Below, in pieces: positions 15,774 through 24,470 of a DNA stretch of 34,377 nucleotides (position 1 is the stretch's first letter; every line of letters starts with the position of its first letter). Under the pieces are notes generated by a model. The model saw only the letters and a program-made list of their open reading frames with translations, ran no database searches and was not told the origin of the DNA. A program made the position numbers and the translations under genes. The stretch comes from Pseudomonadota bacterium (GTDB lineage: Bacteria; Pseudomonadota; Gammaproteobacteria; Acidiferrobacterales; Acidiferrobacteraceae). The stretch covers positions 1-34,377 of the forward strand of contig JAJYDT010000022.1 in assembly GCA_021777335.1 (NCBI GenBank). Direction: 5' to 3'.

Positions 15774-16747
15774 TACACCACTCCGGCCTTCAGGAGATCC
15801 TGCATGTTGAGCGCTCCCAGGACGTGGTTCGCGTTGTCCACGACGAATACACCGTTGATGTTTTTCGTGCGCATGAGTTCGACCAGCTCTGCCGCGAGCT
15901 TGTCCGCGCGCGCGGTTTTTGGCTGCGTGGTCATGACCTCGGAGATCCGCGCGCGGTACACGTCGACGCCGCGATTGAGGCTGCGGCGAAGGTCGCCATC
16001 CGTGAAGATACCACAGAGACGCGAATCGTCATCGAGCACTCCGGTCATGCCAAGGCCCTTTCCGCTCATCTCCACGAGCGCGTCCGTGAGCCGGGCGTCG
16101 TGTGGCACCAGTGGGACGTGTTCCCCCGTGTGCATGATGTCGCCGACATACACAAGGAGTCTGCGGCCAAGGCGGCCGCCAGGGTGCGATCGCGCAAAAT
16201 CATCCTGCGTGAAACCACGTGACTGGAGCAAGGCGACGGCCAAGGCGTCTCCCACTGCAAGCGCCGCCGTGGTGCTGGCAGTGGGGGCCAGGTTCAGGGG
16301 ACACGCTTCCCTGGGGACATGGATGTGGATATGCACTTCGGCCTGGCGCGCGAGCGTCGACTCGGGATTCCCGGTCATGGTAATCAGCGCAACGCCGATC
16401 CGCTTGATGATCGGCAGGATCTTTAGGATCTCCTCGGTTTCCCCGGAATTCGACAAGGCCAGCACGATATCAGACGCGGTGATCATTCCGAGGTCGCCGT
16501 GACTTGCCTCCCCGGGGTGCACGAAGAACGCGGGGGTCCCGGTGCTCGCGAGCGTCGCCGCGATTTTTCCGCCGATATGTCCGGATTTTCCCATCCCCAC
16601 GACAACGACGCGGCCTGCGCATCCCAGGATCAGGTCACAGGCGCGCGCAAACTGCCGGTCAATGTGGGCAGCGACCTCCGTGATTGCGGCGGCTTCGATC
16701 GCGAGGACCGTTTTTGCCAGCTGTTCATACGAGGGCTTGCCGGTCAT
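15773..16747 (-). CDS. kdsD: Arabinose-5-phosphate isomerase KdsD
   Basis: KdsD converts ribulose-5-phosphate to arabinose-5-phosphate, the first step to Kdo. The 324-residue protein has an N-terminal SIS domain (GMGKSGHIGGKIAATLASTG, then FVHPGEASHGDLG with the conserved His) and two C-terminal CBS domains (about 205-324). It is the first gene of the minus-strand block. A TATACT sequence (minus strand, 16797-16792) 45 bp upstream could be its -10, but no clear -35 is visible. Confidence 0.95.
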   Translation of the reverse strand: MTGKPSYEQLAKTVLAIEAAAITEVAAHIDRQFARACDLILGCAGRVVVVGMGKSGHIGGKIAATLASTGTPAFFVHPGEASHGDLGMITASDIVLALSNSGETEEILKILPIIKRIGVALITMTGNPESTLARQAEVHIHIHVPREACPLNLAPTASTTAALAVGDALAVALLQSRGFTQDDFARSHPGGRLGRRLLVYVGDIMHTGEHVPLVPHDARLTDALVEMSGKGLGMTGVLDDDSRLCGIFTDGDLRRSLNRGVDVYRARISEVMTTQPKTARADKLAAELVELMRTKNINGVFVVDNANHVLGALNMQDLLKAGVV

Positions 16748-16881
16748 AGGCTGGGACGAGGGGCCCGACTAGAGGTGGTTGATTCGTCGGGAGTATAGCT
16801 AAACGCCCGCGAATATCCTACGTTGTCGGATGCCCCGTGCCGACCTGGCGTGCGTGCATCCGTGCGGGGTTATGAGCGACA

Positions 16882-17460
16882 ATGCGGCTTTTCCGGATAC
16901 CCCGCCGGTGCGGGGTGCGGATGACGGCAAGGGCGGGGATTGGGACGGTGGATACAGCAGACTTCGGAGTAGGTGCGCGTGTCGCGTCGGGCTATCCATT
17001 GGAGGAAGATCTGAGGGCGCTTGCCACCCTTGGCCATAGCCGCGCTTTGTGGCCCGAGGAAAGGGTGTCCCGGGCGCTCGGACGGATCGATCACGTGCTC
17101 TGTGCCCTTGCCGGTGTGCTTGAGGTCGAATATTACGGGCCCGAGGTCGGTCTTGGCGCCGGTCGCGAGGTTTACCGGATGGTCGTGCGTCGACATCATC
17201 TCGGAGCGGACATGGACGTGTGGGGGCTCTGGATCTGTACCGCTCTGCCGCACGCGCAGTGGCGTCCCGCATGGCGCATGCCGGATGCCGGAAGGCTTCG
17301 CAAGCAACTGGTAGTGAAGGCGCTGCCTGCCTTTTTTCAAGGTTACGCCGAGGCAGTGCGGGACGCCGGCAAGGCCGGGACAAATGCCGGACGCCGCCTC
17401 CTTGCGCTCGCCCGGATGGTCTCGGCGGTGGCACCCGCCCAGGAGGCGCCACCTGAATGA
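16882..17460 (+). CDS. Unknown protein coupled to an ABC-2 transporter
   Basis: I do not recognise this protein (192 residues from ATG 16882; 179 from ATG 16921). It has no signal peptide or membrane segment. The most distinctive part is WGLWICTALPHAQWRPAWRMPDAGRL-like, rich in Trp, Pro and Arg (about 113-140), preceded by EVEYYGPEVGLG. Its stop overlaps the ATG of the ABC ATPase gene (ATGA), so the three genes should be one translation unit and the protein probably serves the exporter. The N-terminus is uncertain: an overlapping frame from ATG 16872 also looks protein-like for about 35 codons. Confidence 0.6.
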   Translation: MRLFRIPRRCGVRMTARAGIGTVDTADFGVGARVASGYPLEEDLRALATLGHSRALWPEERVSRALGRIDHVLCALAGVLEVEYYGPEVGLGAGREVYRMVVRRHHLGADMDVWGLWICTALPHAQWRPAWRMPDAGRLRKQLVVKALPAFFQGYAEAVRDAGKAGTNAGRRLLALARMVSAVAPAQEAPPE

Positions 17461-18182
17461 CGGACGCAGTGGAGGTCCGCAACCTGGAGAAGCATTACGG
17501 GCAGACCATGGCGCTCTCAGGGGTATCGTTCGCGATCGCGGAAGGACAGGTGTGCGCGCTGTTAGGGGGTAACGGCGCCGGCAAGACCACGACGCTTGCG
17601 ATACTCTTAGGCCTGTTGCTGCCGAGCGCCGGAGCCGTGCGCGTCCTCGGAGAGGACCTCCTGGCGCACCGATACCGCGTCCTGCCGCGCATGAATTTCT
17701 CGTCGCCCTATGTTGATCTGCCGCACCGTCTTACCATAGCTGAAAATCTGAGGATATACGCACGCCTATACGGTGTGCAGCGCATTGCCCGCCGCATCAC
17801 GGCGCTCGCGGAAGAACTCGATCTCGCCGAATTGCTCGATCGCGCGTACGGTGGTCTGTCGGCAGGCCAGAAGACGCGCGTGTCGCTTGCGAAAGCGCTC
17901 ATCAACCAGCCGGATCTGCTGCTGCTGGACGAGCCGACGGCATCGCTAGACCCGGACAGTGCCGACCGCATCCGCGGGTACCTTCTGGGTTACCGACGCG
18001 CCCACACCGCGACGCTCCTGGTTGCTTCGCACAACATGCAGGAGGTGGAGCGGATTGCGGAACGAGTATTGATATTGAGGCGTGGGCAGTTGATCGGGGC
18101 AGGCACGCCGCAGGCGCTGATCGCGCAGTTTCGTCGCAATAATCTCGAGGAGGTTTTCCTCGACGTCGCGCGGTCCCCATGA
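17457..18182 (+). CDS. ABC-2 type transporter ATP-binding protein
   Basis: This 241-residue ATPase of an exporter has Walker A GGNGAGKT at 37-44, a Q-loop replaced by a MNFSSPY segment, signature LSAGQ (Ala instead of the usual Gly), Walker B LLLLDEPTASLDP and the switch His in VASHNMQEVERIAERV. The subfamily is that of drug, polysaccharide or lipid exporters, and the substrate cannot be read from sequence. It overlaps the unknown gene upstream and the permease gene downstream by 4 bases each. Confidence 0.9.
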   Translation: MTDAVEVRNLEKHYGQTMALSGVSFAIAEGQVCALLGGNGAGKTTTLAILLGLLLPSAGAVRVLGEDLLAHRYRVLPRMNFSSPYVDLPHRLTIAENLRIYARLYGVQRIARRITALAEELDLAELLDRAYGGLSAGQKTRVSLAKALINQPDLLLLDEPTASLDPDSADRIRGYLLGYRRAHTATLLVASHNMQEVERIAERVLILRRGQLIGAGTPQALIAQFRRNNLEEVFLDVARSP

Positions 18183-19021
18183 ATAGCCGAGAGGATCTTG
18201 TGTCCATGCCGATGCGTGGCCGCTGCCTCGAAGCATCCAACCGTGTCCTGGCGATGGTCCTGCGGTACGGCTACCTCATGCGCGGTTCGTGGCCACGTAT
18301 CCTGGAGCTCGTATACTGGCCCGCGATGCAGATCATCATGTGGGGCTTCATCAGCGAGTTTCTGCGCGAGCAGCATGCCTCGCTTGCGGGTGTGTCGATC
18401 GCTTTCCTCGCGGCGGTGCTGTTGTGGGACGTCATGTTCCGGGGGCAGCTCGGTGTCTCGGTCGTGTTCTTCGAAGAACTGTATTCGCGCAATCTCGGCC
18501 ACCTCTTTGCAAGTCCATTGCGTCCATACGAACTCGTGATCGCGCTTCTGATCATCAGTTTTCTCAGGACACTGATCGGCGTAGGGAGCGCAGCTCTTCT
18601 GGCCCTGTGGCTCTACCATTACTCGATATTCCGGATGGGACTGCCCCTGGTCGCATTTTTTTCCAACCTGCTGATCATGGGGTGGTCTATGGGGTTGCTG
18701 GTGTCGGGCCTTGTATTGCGTTACGGCCTCGGGGCCGAAAGTCTCGCATGGGCCGGGATCTTTGCGATCGCACCGATCAGTGGCATCTACTATCCGATCT
18801 CCGTGCTTCCGTTTTGGCTTCGCCCGGTGGCGAAGGCGATACCGGCGAGCTACGTCTTTCATGGCATGCGGATGCTGCTCTTTCATCACGTCTTCGACTG
18901 GCGCGCGTTCTGGATATCGAGCGCTCTCAATGGTTTGTATCTGCTGATTGGCGCCGCTGTCTTCTTTGCAATCTTCCGCGTCGCCCGCGTCCGCGGACTT
19001 TTCCTGAATCTCGGCGAGTAA
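18179..19021 (+). CDS. ABC-2 type transporter permease
   Basis: This 280-residue membrane protein has about six hydrophobic segments. After a basic N-terminus come LELVYWPAMQIIMWGFI, FLAAVLLWDVMF, VIALLIISFLRTLIGVG, then LLIMGWSMGLLVSGLVLRYG, and near the end LYLLIGAAVFFAIF. The WP..Q...WGF pattern of the first segment and the ISGIYYPISVLPFWL part are typical of ABC-2 permeases. It pairs with the ATPase gene it overlaps. It converges with the epimerase gene downstream. Confidence 0.88.
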   Translation: MNSREDLVSMPMRGRCLEASNRVLAMVLRYGYLMRGSWPRILELVYWPAMQIIMWGFISEFLREQHASLAGVSIAFLAAVLLWDVMFRGQLGVSVVFFEELYSRNLGHLFASPLRPYELVIALLIISFLRTLIGVGSAALLALWLYHYSIFRMGLPLVAFFSNLLIMGWSMGLLVSGLVLRYGLGAESLAWAGIFAIAPISGIYYPISVLPFWLRPVAKAIPASYVFHGMRMLLFHHVFDWRAFWISSALNGLYLLIGAAVFFAIFRVARVRGLFLNLGE

Positions 19022-19178
19022 ACAGCGGGTGATCGTAAGCCAGGACCGGTGGCGCCCCCGGCGGTCGTCGTGCTCGGCACTTGGTTACATCTGGCTGCGA
19101 TCGCGGCTGGCAGGGTCCTGATGTTCTGCGGCGGGCGCTGTTGCCCGCGAGTTCCGGGAAATCCGCCCACGCGTTCCT

Positions 19179-20126
19179 TCAGGCGCGGGAGTCATGTGTC
19201 ATGGAATCGACGCAGGACGACATCAACGGGTATTGCGGGAGCCATTCGAGTATTGTGCGGGCCTTGCGGTTGTCGAGCACGAGCGAATGGCGCAGACCGA
19301 GAACCCATGAAGGGTCGGTCGTGTTCTGACCGAAACGCCAGGACAGGGCCGCCGCCGCACGGATCAGCGGTAACGGCACGGCAATCGCCCACCCCCGTGT
19401 GCGCACGAGAGAACGCAGCGATTGCGCATCATCCGTACTGAGATTGAAGGCACCGGTTGCTGTGGTCGTGAATAACGCACGCGTCACGGCTTCGGCCACA
19501 TCCTCCTCGTGAACGCATTGGATCAGCGGCTCCGGCCGCGGCAGGACCGGGTAGATATGGCCGGTCGCGAGTTGTTTCAGGATCGGTTGTGCGTGCGGCC
19601 CGAGGATTGCATGCGGACGGAGGCGCGCGACGCGCACGGCGGGATGGCGCTGCTCGAATGTGTCAAGCCAGCGCTCGATTTCGATCTTGTCTTCCGCATA
19701 GAAGAAACCTGGAAGCGCTTTCAGCGGAGCATCCTCGGCGAGCCGGACATCGGGAGGTCCATATCCATACACGGAGGCCGATGAGCAATGGATGATGCAA
19801 CGTATACCCGCCATGGCGGCCCCTTCGAACACCGCGAGGCTTCCTTCGACATTTATTGAGTGCATGAGGCCCCGGTCTCCCCGCAGACGGCCAAGGTCCG
19901 AGCGCATGACCACGAATGCCAGGTGAACGACTGCATCCGCGCTACCCAGCAGGCGATGCATTGCGCGGTCACGGACATCGACCACATGTGGTTCAAAGCG
20001 CGCATCCGGGAACCGGACCGGTCGCAGGTCGACGCCGACCACACCAGTCACGTCTGGATGCCGGAGCAGCCGGGGTATGACCGCGGCTGCAAGGCGGGAA
20101 GCGCTGCCGGTGACAATGACTTTCAT
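19179..20126 (-). CDS. NAD-dependent epimerase/dehydratase family protein with altered Gly motif
   Basis: This extended short-chain dehydrogenase/reductase has 315 residues from ATG 20126. The fold is clear: an opening MKVIVTG strand, DVRD after the third strand, HCSSASVYG, and the catalytic Y143-AED-K147. The nucleotide loop, normally TGxxGxxG, reads TGSASRLA, so two of three glycines are Ser and Ala. The codons confirm this. Cofactor binding may be weakened or changed. The ATG overlaps the stop of the monooxygenase gene (ATGA), so the two probably act together. Substrate unknown. Confidence 0.85.
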   Translation of the reverse strand: MKVIVTGSASRLAAAVIPRLLRHPDVTGVVGVDLRPVRFPDARFEPHVVDVRDRAMHRLLGSADAVVHLAFVVMRSDLGRLRGDRGLMHSINVEGSLAVFEGAAMAGIRCIIHCSSASVYGYGPPDVRLAEDAPLKALPGFFYAEDKIEIERWLDTFEQRHPAVRVARLRPHAILGPHAQPILKQLATGHIYPVLPRPEPLIQCVHEEDVAEAVTRALFTTTATGAFNLSTDDAQSLRSLVRTRGWAIAVPLPLIRAAAALSWRFGQNTTDPSWVLGLRHSLVLDNRKARTILEWLPQYPLMSSCVDSMTHDSRA

Positions 20127-21184
20127 CGGAAATGCGGAATCAGGTGCCGGCCGATGGTCTCGATCGATTCCCGCACCAGCGCTGTCGGCGCCGCGCCAGC
20201 CGCGACCGCGCAGAGCAGATGATCGAGACCGCAGCGGGCGTACCCCTTGATCTTGCGCCTGCAATGTTCCGGATCGCCGCAGACGACCATGCCCATCTGC
20301 TCAAGGACCGGCAGGCTGACGACGCGCGACAGCAGGGTCCGTATATGGCCGACCTTGCGATAGTAATCGTAGGTCTCGTAGAGGTGCTCGAGTACAGGCG
20401 CGGTGTGGCTGAGCAACTCCCGGTAGAACCAGGGGAATACCTGTTCGGCGACCTCGCGCGCGCGTTTTCCATCCTCAAGGCATACGATACCGATCGTCAT
20501 GGCGGTGCGCGGCGATCCAATGCGCGGCCTGCTCGCGGCCCAGGTTTCACGGTACCGCGCCAGATCATGGCGAACCATGAACCATGGTTTGAACGGACCC
20601 GCAAGGACACCGACACCGAGTGTTGCCGCAAGTGTAAAGCTGTCCGGACTGACTGATGCCATCCAGAATGGCGGGTGGGGACGCTGGAGCGCGTTTGGCA
20701 GCACGTCGAGGGCTTTTAATGTGAAATGGCGTCCCTCGATGGAAACGCATCCGCCGGCGAATGCCTGGCGCAGTACCGAAAGTGTCTCTTCGGTGCGTGA
20801 ACGGCTCTCGGCCATATCGACACCGAACGCGGCGTATTCGTCAGGCGAGAACCCGCGGCCGAATCCGAACTCGAGCCGGCCACCTGACAGCAGGTCGAGT
20901 GTCGCCGCGCGCTCGGCGATGTGCACGGGATGATGGTACGGCAGCGGTACGATGGCATGGCCAAGGCGCAGTGTCCGCGTCCGCTGGCTTGCCGCCGCGA
21001 GAAACAGATCAGGCGCGCTTGAGTGCGAATATTCGCGCAGAAAATGATGTTCGGCGACCCATGCGGTCCGGAAGCCGCTGCGTTCGGCCACCTCCAGCTC
21101 ACCAAGGGTCTCAAGAAACGTTTCGGCCTCCGTGCGCTTTAGGAACGGCGGGCACGACAGCTCATAGAACAGGTCAAAATGCAT
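20123..21184 (-). CDS. Luciferase-like (LLM-class) flavin monooxygenase
   Basis: This 353-residue TIM-barrel protein of the bacterial luciferase superfamily would use FMNH2 or F420 for oxidation. Family features are WVAEHHFLREY near residue 43, LRLGHAIVPLPYHHPVHIAER, LDLLSGGRLEFGFGRGF and the FGVDMAESRSR(T)EE segment. ATG 21184 has AAAGGATC 10 bases upstream; the frame is open to 21373 but the luciferase fold starts at 21184. It is coupled to the epimerase downstream and divergent from the DUF72-like gene, with 126 bp between. Substrate unknown. Confidence 0.87.
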   Translation of the reverse strand: MHFDLFYELSCPPFLKRTEAETFLETLGELEVAERSGFRTAWVAEHHFLREYSHSSAPDLFLAAASQRTRTLRLGHAIVPLPYHHPVHIAERAATLDLLSGGRLEFGFGRGFSPDEYAAFGVDMAESRSRTEETLSVLRQAFAGGCVSIEGRHFTLKALDVLPNALQRPHPPFWMASVSPDSFTLAATLGVGVLAGPFKPWFMVRHDLARYRETWAASRPRIGSPRTAMTIGIVCLEDGKRAREVAEQVFPWFYRELLSHTAPVLEHLYETYDYYRKVGHIRTLLSRVVSLPVLEQMGMVVCGDPEHCRRKIKGYARCGLDHLLCAVAAGAAPTALVRESIETIGRHLIPHFR

Positions 21185-21310
21185 AGCAGCAGATCCTTTA
21201 TCACATGGGATGGTGTGCGCATGTCGCGCGCGCCTGATACCATACCGGAACCCCACATTGCCGATTGCCATGAACCATCCGCGGTCATTCAGTGACAGGA
21301 GCCCGCCGTC

Positions 21311-22006
21311 GTGACCGCCAAGGGTGATCTGCCCCCGCCCGGTCTTCTGATCGGTACCCGCGGCTGGGAGCATGCGGCCTGGACACCGGAATTTTATCCG
21401 GAAGCGCTCCCCCTGGAGTGGCGCCTCACATTCTATGCCAACTACTTTGACTCAGTCCTCGTGCCTCCTGCCTGCTGGCTTCTCAGTGATCTGCAGGTTC
21501 TCGATCAATGGCTTGAAGACACGGGCGATGAGTTCCGGTTCGTGCTCGAGCTGCCCGACGACCATGACCGGCACCAGGAGAATATCGCGTGCCGGACGGA
21601 GATACTGGGCGCGCGTATCGCGGCGCTCGTGGTTCCATACGCGAAAGGTGATACCGTTTCCGTGATCGGGCGGTTCAGCCGCTGGCCTCTCTCGGTACGT
21701 GTGCCGGGCGGGCTTGCTGAGTCAGAACGTGCGGTGCTCACAAGCGCTGGTGCTTCAATCCTATGGGATCCCGCGCATACACAAGATCCGGTCCCGGGAG
21801 GACAATTGCTGGTCATCGCGCTGTCAGCGCCGGATGACCATGTGATCGCGATAACGGCGCAGAGTCTGGCCCGCATGCGCGCAGATTTCCCCCGCGTGGC
21901 GTTTTTCGTAGATGGTCCTCCCAGCATGGGGGAAAAGGCACGCGCTGCCGCGACATTGCTCGGCCTTTGGCCCCCGGACACACGGCACGTCGAACAGGCG
22001 ACCTAG
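21311..22006 (+). CDS. Divergent DUF72-like protein
   Basis: The N-terminus, LLIGTRGWEHAAWTPEFYP then WRLTFYANYFDSV, matches the opening of DUF72 (YecE-like) TIM-barrel proteins, whose function is not established. After that the likeness fades: the family's VEIN.(S/T)FY stretch is VLVPPACW here, and 231 residues is at the short end. It starts with GTG at 21311, preceded by AGGAG. It is divergent from the monooxygenase gene. Because family-defining residues are missing it may have lost the ancestral activity. Confidence 0.65.
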   Translation: MTAKGDLPPPGLLIGTRGWEHAAWTPEFYPEALPLEWRLTFYANYFDSVLVPPACWLLSDLQVLDQWLEDTGDEFRFVLELPDDHDRHQENIACRTEILGARIAALVVPYAKGDTVSVIGRFSRWPLSVRVPGGLAESERAVLTSAGASILWDPAHTQDPVPGGQLLVIALSAPDDHVIAITAQSLARMRADFPRVAFFVDGPPSMGEKARAAATLLGLWPPDTRHVEQAT

Positions 22007-22329
22007 AAAAGCGGGCTCGGGTGGCAACGCGCTGATGCCGGTCCTGTGGATCTTGCGCTGTAGCCGAGATCAAGCGCAATGCTGCGCAATGATCTGGTGC
22101 CGATGTCCCCACCCGAAGTCGCGTGATTCGCGTCGGTGCCAACACGGACAAACAGAGGGAGACCCGATCCGTAGTCCATGGTACTGTTTACCATCAGCAG
22201 GAGATCCTGATCGCGGCAGCATCATCGGCGATCGGCGTCCCCGGGGCAAGGCGGGTCGACCCTTACGCGGTCTTGCCCTACAATGGCCCGCCTTGCAAAA
22301 AATATATGACCTGCAAAGGGAAAGGCCCC
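22007..22329. other. Gene-free leader region of the mla operon
   Basis: About 320 bp between the DUF72-like gene and mlaF. I see no gene. A promoter is proposed at its 3' end. The frame of mlaF is open upstream to 22123, but that part has no family likeness. Confidence 0.5.
22256..22284 (+). promoter_or_regulatory. Candidate sigma-70 promoter of the mla operon
   Basis: TCGACC (22256-22261) and TACAAT (22279-22284) are separated by 17 bp and match the consensus at 4 and 5 of 6 positions. Transcription would start near 22291, about 39 bases before the GTG start of mlaF. Confidence 0.5.
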
Positions 22330-23148
22330 GTGCCTGTACTGGAACCGAAAAAGCCGCTTGTGGAGATCCGTAATGTGTCGTTCCACCGCGGCGAGCGGAC
22401 GATCTTCGAAGACCTCAACCTCACCATCGCCCGTGGCAAGATCACGACGATCATGGGGGGCAGCGGGATCGGGAAGACGACTTTACTGAACCTTATCGGG
22501 GGACGGCTTGCTCCGGACCGCGGCAATGTGATCGTCGAAGGGCTCGACGTGGTGACGCTCAGACGCCATGCCCTGTACCGGCTGCGACGGCGCATGGGGA
22601 TGCTGTTCCAGTCGGGTGCATTGTTTACCGACCTCAGTGTCTTCGAAAATGTGGCGTTCCCGTTACGCGAGCACACGGCGCTCCCGGAGCGCATGATCCG
22701 CCTGCTGGTGCTCATGAAGCTCGAACTCGTCGGGCTGCGCGGCGCGCGCGAGCTGTTGCCGAACGAGTTGTCGGGCGGTATGGCCCGGCGCGCGGCGCTT
22801 GCGCGCGCGATTGTGCTCGATCCGATCGTCGTTATGTATGATGAGCCTTTTGCCGGACTCGATCCTATCTCCATGGGAGTCATCGTCCGGCTGATCCGGG
22901 ACCTCAATGACACCCTCGGTATGACATCGATCATCGTCACCCATGACGTCGCCGAAGCCTGTTCCATATCGGATTATATGTACCTGCTCGGGGACGGACA
23001 TGTGCTGTCGGAAGGCACGCCTGAGGATATACGGAAGTCGGACATGCCCTCCGTGCGCCAGTTCGTTGGCGGACTTCCCGACGGACCGGTGTCCTACCAT
23101 TATCCCGCGGCGGATTATTTTGAGGATCTGCGAGGACCGGGCGGATGA
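22330..23148 (+). CDS. mlaF: Mla phospholipid transport ATP-binding protein MlaF
   Basis: MlaF powers the MlaFEDB complex that moves phospholipids between the inner membrane and the periplasmic carrier MlaC. The 272-residue protein has Walker A GGSGIGKT (about 43-50), LFQSGALFTDL in the Q-loop as in MlaF, signature LSGGMARRAALARA, Walker B VVMYDEPFAGLDP and a C-terminal extension. The GTG at 22330 gives the family length (E. coli 269) and follows AAAGGGAAAGG; ATG 22306 is an alternative. Overlaps mlaE by 4 bases. Confidence 0.93.
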   Translation: MPVLEPKKPLVEIRNVSFHRGERTIFEDLNLTIARGKITTIMGGSGIGKTTLLNLIGGRLAPDRGNVIVEGLDVVTLRRHALYRLRRRMGMLFQSGALFTDLSVFENVAFPLREHTALPERMIRLLVLMKLELVGLRGARELLPNELSGGMARRAALARAIVLDPIVVMYDEPFAGLDPISMGVIVRLIRDLNDTLGMTSIIVTHDVAEACSISDYMYLLGDGHVLSEGTPEDIRKSDMPSVRQFVGGLPDGPVSYHYPAADYFEDLRGPGG

Positions 23149-23924
23149 ATCAGATCCAGCGGCTCGGCCGCGCGACTATAGACACGCTCGAGCGGCTCGG
23201 CCGCGCGACCCTGTTCCTGCTGCGTGTCCTTAGAGCAACGCGTACGTTGACCGGGCGCTTCCGGCTGGTCGTTCAGCAGGTATATTCCGTTGGCGTAATG
23301 ACGCTTGTGATCGTGCTTGTGTCCGGCCTTTTTGTCGGTTTCGTGCTGGGTCTGCAAGGTTACAATACGCTCGTCCGGTACGGTGCTGAGTCGTCGCTTG
23401 GTTTGCTGGTCGCGCTGTCTTTGACCCGGGAGCTCGGTCCGGTGGTGACGGCGCTTCTGTTCGCGGGACGGGCAGGATCGGCACTTGCCGCCGAGATCGG
23501 TCTGATGAAAACGACGGAACAGCTCGCAGGGATGGAGATGATGGCGGTCGATCCGATGGAGCGCATCGTTGCCCCTCGCTTTGTCGCGGGTGTTATCGCG
23601 ATGCCGCTGCTGGCCGCGATATTCTCCGTGGTAGGCGTCTTTGGAGGTTACCTCGTGGGGGTCGGCCTGATGGGTGTCGATGGCGGCTTGTTCTGGTCGC
23701 AGATGCGGTCGGGGGTCGGCATTTATAACGATGTTCTGGGCGGTGTCGTCAAAAGTGTGGTGTTTGGCGTTATCGTCACGTGGATTGCCGTGTTCGAGGG
23801 TTATGACGCGCAGCCCACAGCAGAAGGGGTCGGCCGCGCGACGACACGCACCGTGGTCACATCATCACTTGCGGTGCTGGGGCTTGATTTCATTATGACG
23901 GCATTGATGATGCGAGGGTTGTGA
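23145..23924 (+). CDS. mlaE: Mla phospholipid transport permease MlaE
   Basis: This is the 259-residue inner-membrane subunit of the Mla complex. The amphipathic N-terminus has an 11-residue repeat (RLGRAT twice, encoded by a 19-bp direct repeat at 23158-23176 and 23191-23209). The family core follows: LVSGLFVGFVLGLQGY, then SLTRELGPVVTALLFAGRAGSA, MKTTEQL-type loop with MAVDPMERIVAPRF, and GVVKSVVFGVIV. EIG..K.TEQ and GP.....AGR are signature residues of the MlaE/permease family. Overlaps mlaF. Confidence 0.95.
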   Translation: MNQIQRLGRATIDTLERLGRATLFLLRVLRATRTLTGRFRLVVQQVYSVGVMTLVIVLVSGLFVGFVLGLQGYNTLVRYGAESSLGLLVALSLTRELGPVVTALLFAGRAGSALAAEIGLMKTTEQLAGMEMMAVDPMERIVAPRFVAGVIAMPLLAAIFSVVGVFGGYLVGVGLMGVDGGLFWSQMRSGVGIYNDVLGGVVKSVVFGVIVTWIAVFEGYDAQPTAEGVGRATTRTVVTSSLAVLGLDFIMTALMMRGL

Positions 23925-23925
23925 T

Positions 23926-24450
23926 ATGGCGCAAAGCAAGGTATTGGAAGTGGCCGTCGGCCTGTTTGTCATCGCAGGGATCGCGGCGCTCGCGACGCTC
24001 GCGCTCAAGATCAGCAATCTTCACTCGATCGGCCCCAGTCGTGGTTACGACGTCAAGGCTTATTTCAACGACATCGGCGGCCTGAAAAGCGAAGCCCCAG
24101 TGACAATGGCGGGGGTACGCATAGGGCACGTCGCGAGCATCTATTTTGACAAGAAACGCTACCAGGCGGTGACGGTGCTCCACATCCAGGCCAAGTACAA
24201 TACGATTCCGGTGGATACCAGCGCGTCAATACTGACCCAGGGTCTGCTCGGCGAGCAGTACGTAAGCCTTAGCCCGGGTGGCAGCACGCAGTATTTGAAG
24301 AATGGTAGTAAAATCACCATGACCCAGTCGGCCATGGTGCTTGAACAGGTGATCGGGCAGTTTCTGTTTCACAAGGCAGCCGAGGGGGAGCAACAACAGC
24401 CTCAGTCACCCGGGGCTCCAGGACTGCCCGCAGCCCCGGCGACACCCTAG
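23926..24450 (+). CDS. mlaD: Mla outer-membrane lipid asymmetry protein MlaD (MCE domain)
   Basis: MlaD forms a hexameric ring on MlaE in the periplasm and channels lipids. The 174-residue protein has a single N-terminal membrane anchor (about 7-28), followed by one MCE domain (about 38-118) with YFNDIGGLKSEAPVTMAGVRIG and LLGEQYVSLSPGG. The C-terminus (about 150-174) is rich in Gln, Pro and Ala and probably flexible. It starts one base after the mlaE stop codon. Confidence 0.94.
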   Translation: MAQSKVLEVAVGLFVIAGIAALATLALKISNLHSIGPSRGYDVKAYFNDIGGLKSEAPVTMAGVRIGHVASIYFDKKRYQAVTVLHIQAKYNTIPVDTSASILTQGLLGEQYVSLSPGGSTQYLKNGSKITMTQSAMVLEQVIGQFLFHKAAEGEQQQPQSPGAPGLPAAPATP

Positions 24451-24470
24451 CAAGGACGAATTGGACCGGG

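Noticed and set aside
17990-18889. 299-codon minus-strand frame opposite the ABC permease
   Set aside because: Highly charged product with no domain, opposite a clear membrane protein with coupled start codon.
19131-19148. GCGGGC/GCCCGC hairpin between the convergent ABC permease and epimerase genes
   Set aside because: Short stem with no U-run on either strand; not enough for a terminator call.
23829-23845. Third copy of the MlaE repeat sequence (GGCCGCGCGAC) near the gene's end
   Set aside because: Only about 13 bases match and it encodes a different context (VGRATTRTV); shared codon use is enough to explain it.
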